Of a stretch of 64,000 nucleotides of DNA, positions 22,548-35,693 are shown in pieces. Position 1 is the first letter of the stretch, and every line of letters begins with the position of its first letter. The position numbers and the translations under genes were made by a program. The notes beneath the pieces are model-generated. The model was not told where the DNA came from and ran no database searches. It saw nothing but the letters and a program-made list of their open reading frames with translations. Source of the DNA: Hetaerina americana (lineage: Eukaryota; Arthropoda; Insecta; Odonata; Calopterygidae); contig JAKTNV010000643.1 of assembly GCA_022747635.1 (NCBI GenBank), positions 1 through 64,000 on the forward strand. The letters are read 5' to 3'.

Positions 22548-25500
22548 TTGTTGTTTTTCGCAATATTTTTTGAAATTTGGGATCTTTTAGCAACGTTAAC
22601 ACTTGCGCTGAAGCATCTTTTATGCTCATTTCTTGTTTTTCAGGATTTATTCTGGGTTTTATTTTGTTTATTTGATGAAAATGAACAACAATACACACAA
22701 TGGAAACATTTTTGTCTGATTTGTGTCGAGTGAGATTTTCACCTAGATCCCCAAAGGGGGGGGTATTGGCACTTTTCATGGAAAAATGTGAAAAATTAAA
22801 ATTTCTAAAAATGAAAAAAATGCCTTCTATACACCTCAAACATTCACTCTTTTAACAGAAGATTGCTGTTTTTCGCAATATTTTTTGAAATTTGGACTCT
22901 TTTAGCAACGTTAACACTAGCGCTGAAGCATCTTTTATGCTCATTTCTTGTCTTTCCGGATTTATTCTGGGTTTTATTTTGTTTATTTGATGAAAATGAA
23001 CAAATATACACACCATGGAAACATTTTTGTTTGATTTGTGTCGAGTGAGATTTTCAACTAGAACCCAAAGGGGGGGGGTATTGGCACTTTTCATGGAAAA
23101 ATGTGAAAAATTAAAATTTCTAAAAATAAAATAAATGCCTTCTATACACCTCAAACATTCTCTCTAAAACAGAAGATTGCTGTTTTTCGCAATATTTTTT
23201 GAAATTTGGGCTCTTTTAGCAACGTTAAGACTTGCGCTGAAGCATCTTTTATGCTCATTTCTTGTCTTTCAGGATTTATTCTGGGTTTTATTTTGTTTAT
23301 TTGATGAAAATGACCAACAATACACCCCATGGAAACAGTTTTGTTTGATTTGTGTCGAGTGAGATTTTCACCTAGAACCCAAAGGGGGGGGGGTATTTGC
23401 ACTTTTCATGGAAAAATGTGAAAAATTAAAATTTCTAAAAATAAAATAAATGCCTTCAATACACTTCAAACATTCACTTAAAAACAGAAGATTGCTGTTT
23501 TTCGCAATATTTTTTGAAATTTGGGCTCTTTTAGCAACGTTAACACTTGCGCTGAAGCATCTTTTATGCTCATTTCTTGTCTTTCAGGATTTATTCTGGG
23601 TTTTATTTTGTTTATTTGATGAAAATGAACAACAATACACAGCATGGAAACAGTTTTGTTTGATTTGTGTCGAGTGAGATTTTCACCTAGAACCCAAAGG
23701 GGGGGTATTGGCACTTTTCATGGAAAAATGTAAAAAATTAATATTTCTAAAAATAAAATAAATGCCTTCAATACACTTCAAACATCCACTCTTTTAACAG
23801 AAGATTGGTGTTTTTCGCAATATTTTTTGAAATTTGGGCTCTTTTAGCAACGTTAACACTTGCGCTGAAGCATCTTTTATGCTCATTTCTTGTCTTTCAG
23901 GATTTATTCTGGGCTTTATTTTGTTTATTTGATGAAAATGAACAACAATACACACCATGGAAACATTTTTGTTTGATTTGTGTCGAGTGAGATTTTCACC
24001 TAGAACCCAAAGGGGGGGTATTGGCACTTTTCATGTAAAAATGTGAAAAATTAAAATTTCTAAAAATGAAAAAAATGCCTTTTATACACCTCAATCATTC
24101 ACTCTTTTAACAGAAGATTGCTGTTTTTCGCAATATTTTTTGAAATTTGGGCTCTTTTAGCAACGTTAACCCTAGCGCTGAAGCATCTTTTATGCTCATT
24201 TCGTCTTTCCGGATTTATTCTGGGTTTTATTTTGTTTATTTGATGAAAATGAACAACAATACACACCATGGAAACATTTTTGTTTTATTTGTGTCGAGTG
24301 AGATTTTCACCTAGAACCCAAAGGGGTGGGTATTGGCACTTTTCATGGAAAAATGTGAAAAATTAAAATTTCTAAAAATAAAATAAATGCCTTCTATACA
24401 CCTCAAACATTCTCTCTAAAACAGAAGATTGCTGTTTTTCGCAATATTTTTTGAAATTTGGGCTCTTTTAGCAACGTTAAGACTTGCGCTGAAGCATCTT
24501 TTATGCTCATTTCTTGTCTTTCCGGATTTATTCTGGGTTTTATTTCGTTTATTTGATGAAAATGAACAACAATACACACCATGGAAACATTTTTGTTTGA
24601 TTTGTGACTAGTGAGATTTTCACCTAGAACCCAAAGGTATTGGCACTTTTCATGGAAAAATGTGAAAAATTAAAATTTCTAAAAATAAAATAAAGCCTTC
24701 TATACACCTCAAACAATCCCTCTAAAACAGAAGATTGTTGTTTTTCGCAATATTTTTTGAAATTTGGGCTCTTTTAGCAACGTTAACACCTGCGCTGAAG
24801 CATCTTTTATGCTCATTTCTTGTTTTTCAGGATTTATTCTGGGTTTTATTTTTTTTATTTGATGAAAATGAACAACAATACACACCATGGAAACATTTTT
24901 TTTTGATTTGTTGCGAGTGAGATTTTCACCTAGAACCCAAAGGTAAAAGGGGGTATTTGCACTTTTCATGGAAAAATGTGAAAAATTAAAATTTCTAAAA
25001 ATAAAATAAATGCCTTCAATACACTTCAAACATTCACTTTAAAACAGAAGATTGCTGTTTTTCGCAATATTTTTTGAAATTTGGGCTCTTTTAGCAACGT
25101 TAACACTTGCGCTGAAGCATCTTTTATGCTCATTTCTTGTCTTTCAGGATTTATTCTGGGTTTTATTTTGTTTATTTGATGAAAATGAACAACAATACAC
25201 ACCATGGAAACAGTTTTGTTTGATTTGTGTCGAGTGAGATTTTCACCTAGAACTCAAAGGGGGGGCACCCAAAGGGTATTGGCACTTTTCATGGAAAAAT
25301 GTGAAAAATTAAAATTTCTAAAAATAAAATAAATGCCTTCTATACACCTCAAACAATCCCTCTAAAACAGAAGATTGTTGTTTTTCGCAATATTTTTTGA
25401 AATTTGGGCTCTTTTAGCAACGTTAACACTTGCGCTGAAGCATCTTTTATGCTCATTTCTTGTCTTTCAGGATTTATTCTGGGTTTTATTTTGTTTATTT

Positions 25501-25995
25501 GATGAAAATGAACAACAATACACACCATGGAAACAGTTTTGTTTGATTTGTGTCGAGTGAGATTTTCACCTAGAACCCAAAGGGGGGGGTACTGGCACTT
25601 TTCATGGAAAAATGTAAAAAATTAAAATTTCTAAAAATAAAATAAATGCCTTCAATACACTTCAAACATCCACTCTTTTAACAGAAGATTGGTGTTTTTC
25701 GCAATATTTTTTGAAATTTGGGCTCTTTTAGCAACGTTAACACTAGCGCTGAAGCATCTTTTATGCTCATTTCTTGTCTTTCCGGATTTATTCTGGGTTT
25801 TATTTCGTTTATTTGATGAAAATGAACAACAATACACACCATGGAAACATTTTTGTTTGATTTGTGACTAGTGAGATTTTCACCTAGAACCCAAAGGTAT
25901 TGGCACTTTTCATGGAAAAATGTGAAAAATTAAAATTTCTAAAAATAAAATAAATGCCTTCTATACACCTCAAACAATCACTCTAAAACAGAAGA
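22548..25995 (+). repeat. HOR unit 2, eleven monomers (3448 bp)
   Basis: Starts are 22548 (A), 22863 (B), 23177 (C), 23492 (D), 23805 (E), 24118 (F), 24429 (hybrid C/G), 24735 (J), 25052 (H), 25375 (I) and 25689 (G). D is marked by ACACAGCATGG and TTAATATTTC. E has GGGCTTTATTTT and CATGTAAAAATG. F has AACCCTAGCG, a 3-bp loss in TCATTTCGTCTTTCC, and TTGTTTTATTTG. J has ACACCTGCG and AAAGGTAAAAGGGGG. The first five monomers are almost identical to those of unit 3. The extra length comes from the segment 24429-25688. Confidence 0.92.
24429..24734 (+). repeat. Hybrid monomer C/G
   Basis: It starts as type C (TTAAGACTTGCG) and ends as type G (TTTCCGG, ATTTCGTTT, GTGACTAGTGAG, AAAGGTATTGG). The switch lies between about 24490 and 24520, inside the segment GCTGAAGCATCTTTTATGC that both types share. 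In the next two units C' (27878, 30380) and G (28192, 30694) are separate full monomers. Confidence 0.88.
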
Positions 25996-28498
25996 TTGTT
26001 GTTTTTCGCAATATTTTTTGAAATTTGGGATCTTTTAGCAACGTTAACACTTGCGCTGAAGCATCTTTTATGCTCATTTCTTGTTTTTCAGGATTTATTC
26101 TGGGTTTTATTTTGTTTATTTGATGAAAATGAACAACAATACACACAATGGAAACATTTTTGTCTGATTTGTGTCGAGTGAGATTTTCACCTAGATCCCC
26201 AAAGGGGGGGGTATTGGCACTTTTCATGGAAAAATGTGAAAAATTAAAATTTCTAAAAATGAAAAAAATGCCTTCTATACACCTCAAACATTCACTCTTT
26301 TAACAGAAGATTGCTGTTTTTCGCAATATTTTTTGAAATTTGGACTCTTTTAGCAACGTTAACACTAGCGCTGAAGCATCTTTTATGCTCATTTCTTGTC
26401 TTTCCGGATTTATTCTGGGTTTTATTTTGTTTATTTGATGAAAATGAACAAATATACACACCATGGAAACATTTTTGTTTGATTTGTGTCGAGTGAGATT
26501 TTCAACTAGAACCCAAAGGGGGGGGGTATTGGCACTTTTCATGGAAAAATGTGAAAAATTAAAATTTCTAAAAATAAAATAAATGCCTTCTATACACCTC
26601 AAACATTCTCTCTAAAACAGAAGATTGCTGTTTTTCGCAATATTTTTTGAAATTTGGGCTCTTTTAGCAACGTTAAGACTTGCGCTGAAGCATCTTTTAT
26701 GCTCATTTCTTGTCTTTCAGGATTTATTCTGGGTTTTATTTTGTTTATTTGATGAAAATGACCAACAATACACCCCATGGAAACAGTTTTGTTTGATTTG
26801 TGTCGAGTGAGATTTTCACCTAGAACCCAAAGGGGGGGGGGTATTTGCACTTTTCATGGAAAAATGTGAAAAATTAAAATTTCTAAAAATAAAATAAATG
26901 CCTTCAATACACTTCAAACATTCACTTAAAAACAGAAGATTGCTGTTTTTCGCAATATTTTTTGAAATTTGGGCTCTTTTAGCAACGTTAACACTTGCGC
27001 TGAAGCATCTTTTATGCTCATTTCTTGTCTTTCAGGATTTATTCTGGGTTTTATTTTGTTTATTTGATGAAAATGAACAACAATACACAGCATGGAAACA
27101 GTTTTGTTTGATTTGTGTCGAGTGAGATTTTCACCTAGAACCCAAAGGGGGGGTATTGGCACTTTTCATGGAAAAATGTAAAAAATTAATATTTCTAAAA
27201 ATAAAATAAATGCCTTCAATACACTTCAAACATCCACTCTTTTAACAGAAGATTGGTGTTTTTCGCAATATTTTTTGAAATTTGGGCTCTTTTAGCAACG
27301 TTAACACTTGCGCTGAAGCATCTTTTATGCTCATTTCTTGTCTTTCAGGATTTATTCTGGGCTTTATTTTGTTTATTTGATGAAAATGAACAACAATACA
27401 CACCATGGAAACATTTTTGTTTGATTTGTGTCGAGTGAGATTTTCACCTAGAACCCAAAGGGGGGGTATTGGCACTTTTCATGTAAAAATGTGAAAAATT
27501 AAAATTTCTAAAAATGAAAAAAAATGCCTTTTATACACCTCAATCATTCACTCTTTTAACAGAAGATTGCTGTTTTTCGCAATATTTTTTGAAATTTGGG
27601 CTCTTTTAGCAACGTTAACCCTAGCGCTGAAGCATCTTTTATGCTCATTTCGTCTTTCCGGATTTATTCTGGGTTTTATTTTGTTTATTTGATGAAAATG
27701 AACAACAATACACACCATGGAAACATTTTTGTTTTATTTGTGTCGAGTGAGATTTTCACCTAGAACCCAAAGGGGTGGGTATTGGCACTTTTCATGGAAA
27801 AATGTGAAAAATTAAAATTTCTAAAAATAAAATAAATGCCTTCTATACACCTCAAACATTCTCTCTAAAACAGAAGATTGCTGTTTTTCGCAATATTTTT
27901 TGAAATTTGGGCTCTTTTAGCAACGTTAAGACTTGCGCTGAAGCATCTTTTATGCTCATTTCTTGTCTTTCAGGATTTATTCTGGGTTTTATTTTGTTTA
28001 TTTGATGAAAATGACCAACAATACACCCCATGGAAACAGTTTTGTTTGATTTGTGTCGAGTGAGATTTTCACCTAGAACCCAAAGGGGGGGGTACTGGCA
28101 CTTTTCATGGAAAAATGTAAAAAATTAAAATTTCTAAAAATAAAATAAATGCCTTCAATACACTTCAAACATCCACTCTTTTAACAGAAGATTGGTGTTT
28201 TTCGCAATATTTTTTGAAATTTGGGCTCTTTTAGCAACGTTAACACTAGCGCTGAAGCATCTTTTATGCTCATTTCTTGTCTTTCCGGATTTATTCTGGG
28301 TTTTATTTCGTTTATTTGATGAAAATGAACAACAATACACACCATGGAAACATTTTTGTTTGATTTGTGACTAGTGAGATTTTCACCTAGAACCCAAAGG
28401 TATTGGCACTTTTCATGGAAAAATGTGAAAAATTAAAATTTCTAAAAATAAAATAAATGCCTTCTATACACCTCAAACAATCACTCTAAAACAGAAGA
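25996..28498 (+). repeat. HOR unit 3, canonical eight monomers A-B-C-D-E-F-C'-G (2503 bp)
   Basis: Starts are 25996, 26311, 26625, 26940, 27253, 27567, 27878 and 28192. C' resembles C at its 5' side (TTAAGACTTGCG, ATACACCCC) but ends with GTACTGGC and a TGTAAAAAATTAAAATTT tail, like monomer I. By eye it differs from unit 4 only by an extra A in the A-run near 27520 and by ACACACAATGG in A, which reads ACACATAATGG in units 4 and 5. Confidence 0.95.
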
Positions 28499-31000
28499 TT
28501 GTTGTTTTTCGCAATATTTTTTGAAATTTGGGATCTTTTAGCAACGTTAACACTTGCGCTGAAGCATCTTTTATGCTCATTTCTTGTTTTTCAGGATTTA
28601 TTCTGGGTTTTATTTTGTTTATTTGATGAAAATGAACAACAATACACATAATGGAAACATTTTTGTCTGATTTGTGTCGAGTGAGATTTTCACCTAGATC
28701 CCCAAAGGGGGGGGTATTGGCACTTTTCATGGAAAAATGTGAAAAATTAAAATTTCTAAAAATGAAAAAAATGCCTTCTATACACCTCAAACATTCACTC
28801 TTTTAACAGAAGATTGCTGTTTTTCGCAATATTTTTTGAAATTTGGACTCTTTTAGCAACGTTAACACTAGCGCTGAAGCATCTTTTATGCTCATTTCTT
28901 GTCTTTCCGGATTTATTCTGGGTTTTATTTTGTTTATTTGATGAAAATGAACAAATATACACACCATGGAAACATTTTTGTTTGATTTGTGTCGAGTGAG
29001 ATTTTCAACTAGAACCCAAAGGGGGGGGGTATTGGCACTTTTCATGGAAAAATGTGAAAAATTAAAATTTCTAAAAATAAAATAAATGCCTTCTATACAC
29101 CTCAAACATTCTCTCTAAAACAGAAGATTGCTGTTTTTCGCAATATTTTTTGAAATTTGGGCTCTTTTAGCAACGTTAAGACTTGCGCTGAAGCATCTTT
29201 TATGCTCATTTCTTGTCTTTCAGGATTTATTCTGGGTTTTATTTTGTTTATTTGATGAAAATGACCAACAATACACCCCATGGAAACAGTTTTGTTTGAT
29301 TTGTGTCGAGTGAGATTTTCACCTAGAACCCAAAGGGGGGGGGGTATTTGCACTTTTCATGGAAAAATGTGAAAAATTAAAATTTCTAAAAATAAAATAA
29401 ATGCCTTCAATACACTTCAAACATTCACTTAAAAACAGAAGATTGCTGTTTTTCGCAATATTTTTTGAAATTTGGGCTCTTTTAGCAACGTTAACACTTG
29501 CGCTGAAGCATCTTTTATGCTCATTTCTTGTCTTTCAGGATTTATTCTGGGTTTTATTTTGTTTATTTGATGAAAATGAACAACAATACACAGCATGGAA
29601 ACAGTTTTGTTTGATTTGTGTCGAGTGAGATTTTCACCTAGAACCCAAAGGGGGGGTATTGGCACTTTTCATGGAAAAATGTAAAAAATTAATATTTCTA
29701 AAAATAAAATAAATGCCTTCAATACACTTCAAACATCCACTCTTTTAACAGAAGATTGGTGTTTTTCGCAATATTTTTTGAAATTTGGGCTCTTTTAGCA
29801 ACGTTAACACTTGCGCTGAAGCATCTTTTATGCTCATTTCTTGTCTTTCAGGATTTATTCTGGGCTTTATTTTGTTTATTTGATGAAAATGAACAACAAT
29901 ACACACCATGGAAACATTTTTGTTTGATTTGTGTCGAGTGAGATTTTCACCTAGAACCCAAAGGGGGGGTATTGGCACTTTTCATGTAAAAATGTGAAAA
30001 ATTAAAATTTCTAAAAATGAAAAAAATGCCTTTTATACACCTCAATCATTCACTCTTTTAACAGAAGATTGCTGTTTTTCGCAATATTTTTTGAAATTTG
30101 GGCTCTTTTAGCAACGTTAACCCTAGCGCTGAAGCATCTTTTATGCTCATTTCGTCTTTCCGGATTTATTCTGGGTTTTATTTTGTTTATTTGATGAAAA
30201 TGAACAACAATACACACCATGGAAACATTTTTGTTTTATTTGTGTCGAGTGAGATTTTCACCTAGAACCCAAAGGGGTGGGTATTGGCACTTTTCATGGA
30301 AAAATGTGAAAAATTAAAATTTCTAAAAATAAAATAAATGCCTTCTATACACCTCAAACATTCTCTCTAAAACAGAAGATTGCTGTTTTTCGCAATATTT
30401 TTTGAAATTTGGGCTCTTTTAGCAACGTTAAGACTTGCGCTGAAGCATCTTTTATGCTCATTTCTTGTCTTTCAGGATTTATTCTGGGTTTTATTTTGTT
30501 TATTTGATGAAAATGACCAACAATACACCCCATGGAAACAGTTTTGTTTGATTTGTGTCGAGTGAGATTTTCACCTAGAACCCAAAGGGGGGGGTACTGG
30601 CACTTTTCATGGAAAAATGTAAAAAATTAAAATTTCTAAAAATAAAATAAATGCCTTCAATACACTTCAAACATCCACTCTTTTAACAGAAGATTGGTGT
30701 TTTTCGCAATATTTTTTGAAATTTGGGCTCTTTTAGCAACGTTAACACTAGCGCTGAAGCATCTTTTATGCTCATTTCTTGTCTTTCCGGATTTATTCTG
30801 GGTTTTATTTCGTTTATTTGATGAAAATGAACAACAATACACACCATGGAAACATTTTTGTTTGATTTGTGACTAGTGAGATTTTCACCTAGAACCCAAA
30901 GGTATTGGCACTTTTCATGGAAAAATGTGAAAAATTAAAATTTCTAAAAATAAAATAAATGCCTTCTATACACCTCAAACAATCACTCTAAAACAGAAGA
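28499..31000 (+). repeat. HOR unit 4, canonical eight monomers (2502 bp)
   Basis: Starts are 28499, 28814, 29128, 29443, 29756, 30069, 30380 and 30694, in the order A-B-C-D-E-F-C'-G. The A monomer carries ACACATAATGG at about 28643, a private change shared only with unit 5 (about 31146). Units 4 and 5 are therefore sisters at that position. Confidence 0.95.
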
Positions 31001-33187
31001 TTGTTGTTTTTCGCAATATTTTTTGAAATTTGGGATCTTTTAGCAACGTTAACACTTGCGCTGAAGCATCTTTTATGCTCATTTCTTGTTTTTCAGGATT
31101 TATTCTGGGTTTTATTTTGTTTATTTGATGAAAATGAACAACAATACACATAATGGAAACATTTTTGTCTGATTTGTGTCGAGTGAGATTTTCACCTAGA
31201 TCCCCAAAGGGGGGGGTATTGGCACTTTTCATGGAAAAATGTGAAAAATTAAAATTTCTAAAAATGAAAAAAATGCCTTCTATACACCTCAAACATTCAC
31301 TCTTTTAACAGAAGATTGCTGTTTTTCGCAATATTTTTTGAAATTTGGACTCTTTTAGCAACGTTAACACTAGCGCTGAAGCATCTTTTATGCTCATTTC
31401 TTGTCTTTCCGGATTTATTCTGGGTTTTATTTTGTTTATTTGATGAAAATGAACAAATATACACACCATGGAAACATTTTTGTTTGATTTGTGTCGAGTG
31501 AGATTTTCAACTAGAACCCAAAGGGGGGGGGTATTGGCACTTTTCATGGAAAAATGTGAAAAATTAAAATTTCTAAAAATAAAATAAATGCCTTCTATAC
31601 ACCTCAAACATTCTCTCTAAAACAGAAGATTGCTGTTTTTCGCAATATTTTTTGAAATTTGGGCTCTTTTAGCAACGTTAAGACTTGCGCTGAAGCATCT
31701 TTTATGCTCATTTCTTGTCTTTCAGGATTTATTCTGGGTTTTATTTTGTTTATTTGATGAAAATGACCAACAATACACCCCATGGAAACAGTTTTGTTTG
31801 ATTTGTGTCGAGTGAGATTTTCACCTAGAACCCAAAGGGGGGGTATTGGCACTTTTCATGGAAAAATGTAAAAAATTAATATTTCTAAAAATAAAATAAA
31901 TGCCTTCAATACACTTCAAACATCCACTCTTTTAACAGAAGATTGGTGTTTTTCGCAATATTTTTTGAAATTTGGGCTCTTTTAGCAACGTTAACACTTG
32001 CGCTGAAGCATCTTTTATGCTCATTTCTTGTCTTTCAGGATTTATTCTGGGCTTTATTTTGTTTATTTGATGAAAATGAACAACAATACACACCATGGAA
32101 ACATTTTTGTTTGATTTGTGTCGAGTGAGATTTTCACCTAGAACCCAAAGGGGGGGTATTGGCACTTTTCATGTAAAAATGTGAAAAATTAAAATTTCTA
32201 AAAATGAAAAAAATGCCTTTTATACACCTCAATCATTCACTCTTTTAACAGAAGATTGCTGTTTTTCGCAATATTTTTTGAAATTTGGGCTCTTTTAGCA
32301 ACGTTAACCCTAGCGCTGAAGCATCTTTTATGCTCATTTCGTCTTTCCGGATTTACTCTGGGTTTTATTTTGTTTATTTGATGAAAATGAACAACAATAC
32401 ACACCATGGAAACATTTTTGTTTTATTTGTGTCGAGTGAGATTTTCACCTAGAACCCAAAGGGGTGGGTATTGGCACTTTTCATGGAAAAATGTGAAAAA
32501 TTAAAATTTCTAAAAATAAAATAAATGCCTTCTATACACCTCAAACATTCTCTCTAAAACAGAAGATTGCTGTTTTTCGCAATATTTTTTGAAATTTGGG
32601 CTCTTTTAGCAACGTTAAGACTTGCGCTGAAGCATCTTTTATGCTCATTTCTTGTCTTTCAGGATTTATTCTGGGTTTTATTTTGTTTATTTGATGAAAA
32701 TGACCAACAATACACCCCATGGAAACAGTTTTGTTTGATTTGTGTCGAGTGAGATTTTCACCTAGAACCCAAAGGGGGGGGTACTGGCACTTTTCATGGA
32801 AAAATGTAAAAAATTAAAATTTCTAAAAATAAAATAAATGCCTTCAATACACTTCAAACATCCACTCTTTTAACAGAAGATTGGTGTTTTTCGCAATATT
32901 TTTTGAAATTTGGGCTCTTTTAGCAACGTTAACACTAGCGCTGAAGCATCTTTTATGCTCATTTCTTGTCTTTCCGGATTTATTCTGGGTTTTATTTCGT
33001 TTATTTGATGAAAATGAACAACAATACACACCATGGAAACATTTTTGTTTGATTTGTGACTAGTGAGATTTTCACCTAGAACCCAAAGGTATTGGCACTT
33101 TTCATGGAAAAATGTGAAAAATTAAAATTTCTAAAAATAAAATAAATGCCTTCTATACACCTCAAACAATCACTCTAAAACAGAAGA
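31001..33187 (+). repeat. HOR unit 5, seven monomers (2187 bp)
   Basis: Starts are 31001 (A), 31316 (B), 31630 (hybrid C/D), 31943 (E), 32256 (F), 32567 (C') and 32881 (G). It is the canonical unit minus one monomer, the loss being the C/D fusion. F carries GGATTTACTCTGG at about 32350, which is shared with F of unit 6 (about 34537) but not with units 2-4. Confidence 0.94.
31630..31942 (+). repeat. Hybrid monomer C/D, late breakpoint
   Basis: Type C persists through ATGACCAACAATACACCCC (about 31765-31783). The unit then has D features: a 7-G run with TATTGGC rather than the C form TATTTGC, and the tail TTAATATTTC at about 31876. The switch therefore lies between about 31790 and 31850. Confidence 0.9.
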
Positions 33188-35693
33188 TTGTTGTTTTTCG
33201 CAATATTTTTTGAAATTTAGGATCTTTTAGCAACGTTAACACTTGCGCTGAAGCATCTTTTATGCTCATTTCTTGTTTTTCAGGATTTATTCTGGGTTTT
33301 ATTTTGTTTATTTGATGAAAATGAACAACAATACACACAATGGAAACATTTTTGTCTGATTTGTGTCGAGTGAGATTTTCACCTAGATCCCCAAAGGGGG
33401 GGGTATTGGCACTTTTCATGGAAAAATGTGAAAAATTAAAATTTCTAAAAATGAAAAAAATGCCTTCTATACACCTCAAACATTCACTCTTTTAACAGAA
33501 GATTGCTGTTTTTCGCAATATTTTTTGAAATTTGGACTCTTTTAGCAACGTTAACACTAGCGCTGAAGCATCTTTTATGCTCATTTCTTGTCTTTCCGGA
33601 TTTATTCTGGGTTTTATTTTGTTTATTTGATGAAAATGAACAAATATACACACCATGGAAACATTTTTGTTTGATTTGTGTCGAGTGAGATTTTCAACTA
33701 GAACCCAAAGGGGGGGGGGTATTGGCACTTTTCATGGAAAAATGTGAAAAATTAAAATTTCTAAAAATAAAATAAATGCCTTCTATACACCTCAAACATT
33801 CTCTCTAAAACAGAAGATTGCTGTTTTTTGCAATATTTTTTGAAATTTGGGCTCTTTTAGCAACGTTAAGACTTGCGCTGAAGCATCTTTTATGCTCATT
33901 TCTTGTCTTTCAGGATTTATTCTGGGTTTTATTTTGTTTATTTGATGAAAATGAACAACAATACACAGCATGGAAACAGTTTTGTTTGATTTGTGTCGAG
34001 TGAGATTTTCACCTAGAACCCAAAGGGGGGGTATTGGCACTTTTCATGGAAAAATGTAAAAAATTAATATTTCTAAAAATAAAATAAATGCCTTCAATAC
34101 ACTTCAAACATCCACTCTTTTAACAGAAGATTGGTGTTTTTCGCAATATTTTTTGAAATTTGGGCTCTTTTAGCAACGTTAACACTTGCGCTGAAGCATC
34201 TTTTATGCTCATTTCTTGTCTTTCAGGATTTATTCTGGGCTTTATTTTGTTTATTTGATGAAAATGAACAACAATACACACCATGGAAACATTTTTGTTT
34301 GATTTGTGTCGAGTGAGATTTTCACCTAGAACCCAAAGGGGGGGTATTGGCACTTTTCATGTAAAAATGTGAAAAATTAAAATTTCTAAAAATGAAAAAA
34401 ATGCCTTTTATACACCTCAATCATTCACTCTTTTAACAGAAGATTGCTGTTTTTCGCAATATTTTTTGAAATTTGGGCTCTTTTAGCAACGTTAACCCTA
34501 GCGCTGAAGCATCTTTTATGCTCATTTCGTCTTTCCGGATTTACTCTGGGTTTTATTTTGTTTATTTGATGAAAATGAACAACAATACACACCATGGAAA
34601 CATTTTTGTTTTATTTGTGTCGAGTGAGATTTTCACCTAGAACCCAAAGGGGTGGGTATTGGCACTTTTCATGGAAAAATGTGAAAAATTAAAATTTCTA
34701 AAAATAAAATAAATGCCTTCTATACACCTCAAACAATCCCTCTAAAACAGAAGATTGTTGTTTTTCGCAATATTTTTTGAAATTTGGGCTCTTTTAGCAA
34801 CGTTAACACCTGCGCTGAAGCATCTTTTATGCTCATTTCTTGTTTTTCAGGATTTATTCTGGGTTTTATTTTGTTTATTTGATGAAAATGAACAACAATA
34901 CACACCATGGAAACATTTTTTTTTGATTTGTTGCGAGTGAGATTTTCACCTAGAACCCAAAGGTAAAAGGGGGTATTTGCACTTTTCATGGAAAAATGTG
35001 AAAAATTAAAATTTCTAAAAATAAAATAAATGCCTTCAATACACTTCAAACATTCACTTTAAAACAGCAGATTGCTGTTTTTCGCAATATTTTTTGAAAT
35101 TTGGGCTCTTTTAGCAACGTTAACACTTGCGCTGAAGCATCTTTTATGCTCATTTCTTGTCTTTCAGGATTTATTCTGGGTTTTATTTTGTTTATTTGAT
35201 GAAAATGAACAACAATACACACCATGGAAACAGTTTTGTTTGATTTGTGTTGAGTGAGATTTTCACCTAGAACCCAAAGGGGGGGGGTATTGGCACTTTT
35301 CATGGAAAAATGTAAAAAATTAAAATTTCTAAAAATAAAATAAATGCCTTCAATACACTTCAAACATCCACTCTTTTAACAGAAGATTGGTGTTTTTCGC
35401 AATATTTTTTGAAATTTGGGCTCTTTTAGCAACGTTAACACTAGCGCTGAAGCATCTTTTATGCTCATTTCTTGTCTTTCCGGATTTATTCTGGTTTTTA
35501 TTTCGTTTATTTGATGAAAATGAACAACAATACACACCATGGAAACATTTTTGTTTGATTTGTGTCTAGTGAGATTTTCACCTAGAACCCAAAGGTATTG
35601 GCACCTTTCATGGAAAAATGTGAAAAATTAAAATTTCTAAAAATAAAATAAATGCCTTCTATACACCTCAAACAATCACTCTAAAACAGAAGA
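33188..35693 (+). repeat. HOR unit 6, eight monomers with J-K replacing C' (2506 bp)
   Basis: Starts are 33188 (A), 33503 (B), 33818 (hybrid C/D), 34131 (E), 34444 (F), 34755 (J), 35072 (K) and 35387 (G). K is a monomer with CAGG and ACACCATGGAAACAG. G here has GTGTCTAGTGAG instead of the GTGACTAGTGAG seen in units 1-5, so the homogenised core ends inside this unit. Confidence 0.9.
33818..34130 (+). repeat. Hybrid monomer C/D, early breakpoint
   Basis: The start is type C (TTCTCTCTAAAACAG flank, TTAAGACTTGCG). The type D marker ACACAGCATGG is already present by about 33962, and ATGACC has become ATGAACAAC. The switch is upstream of the one in monomer 31630, so this is a different exchange, or the same one followed by conversion. 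It also has TTTTTTGCAATA in place of TTTTTCGCAATA. Confidence 0.88.
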
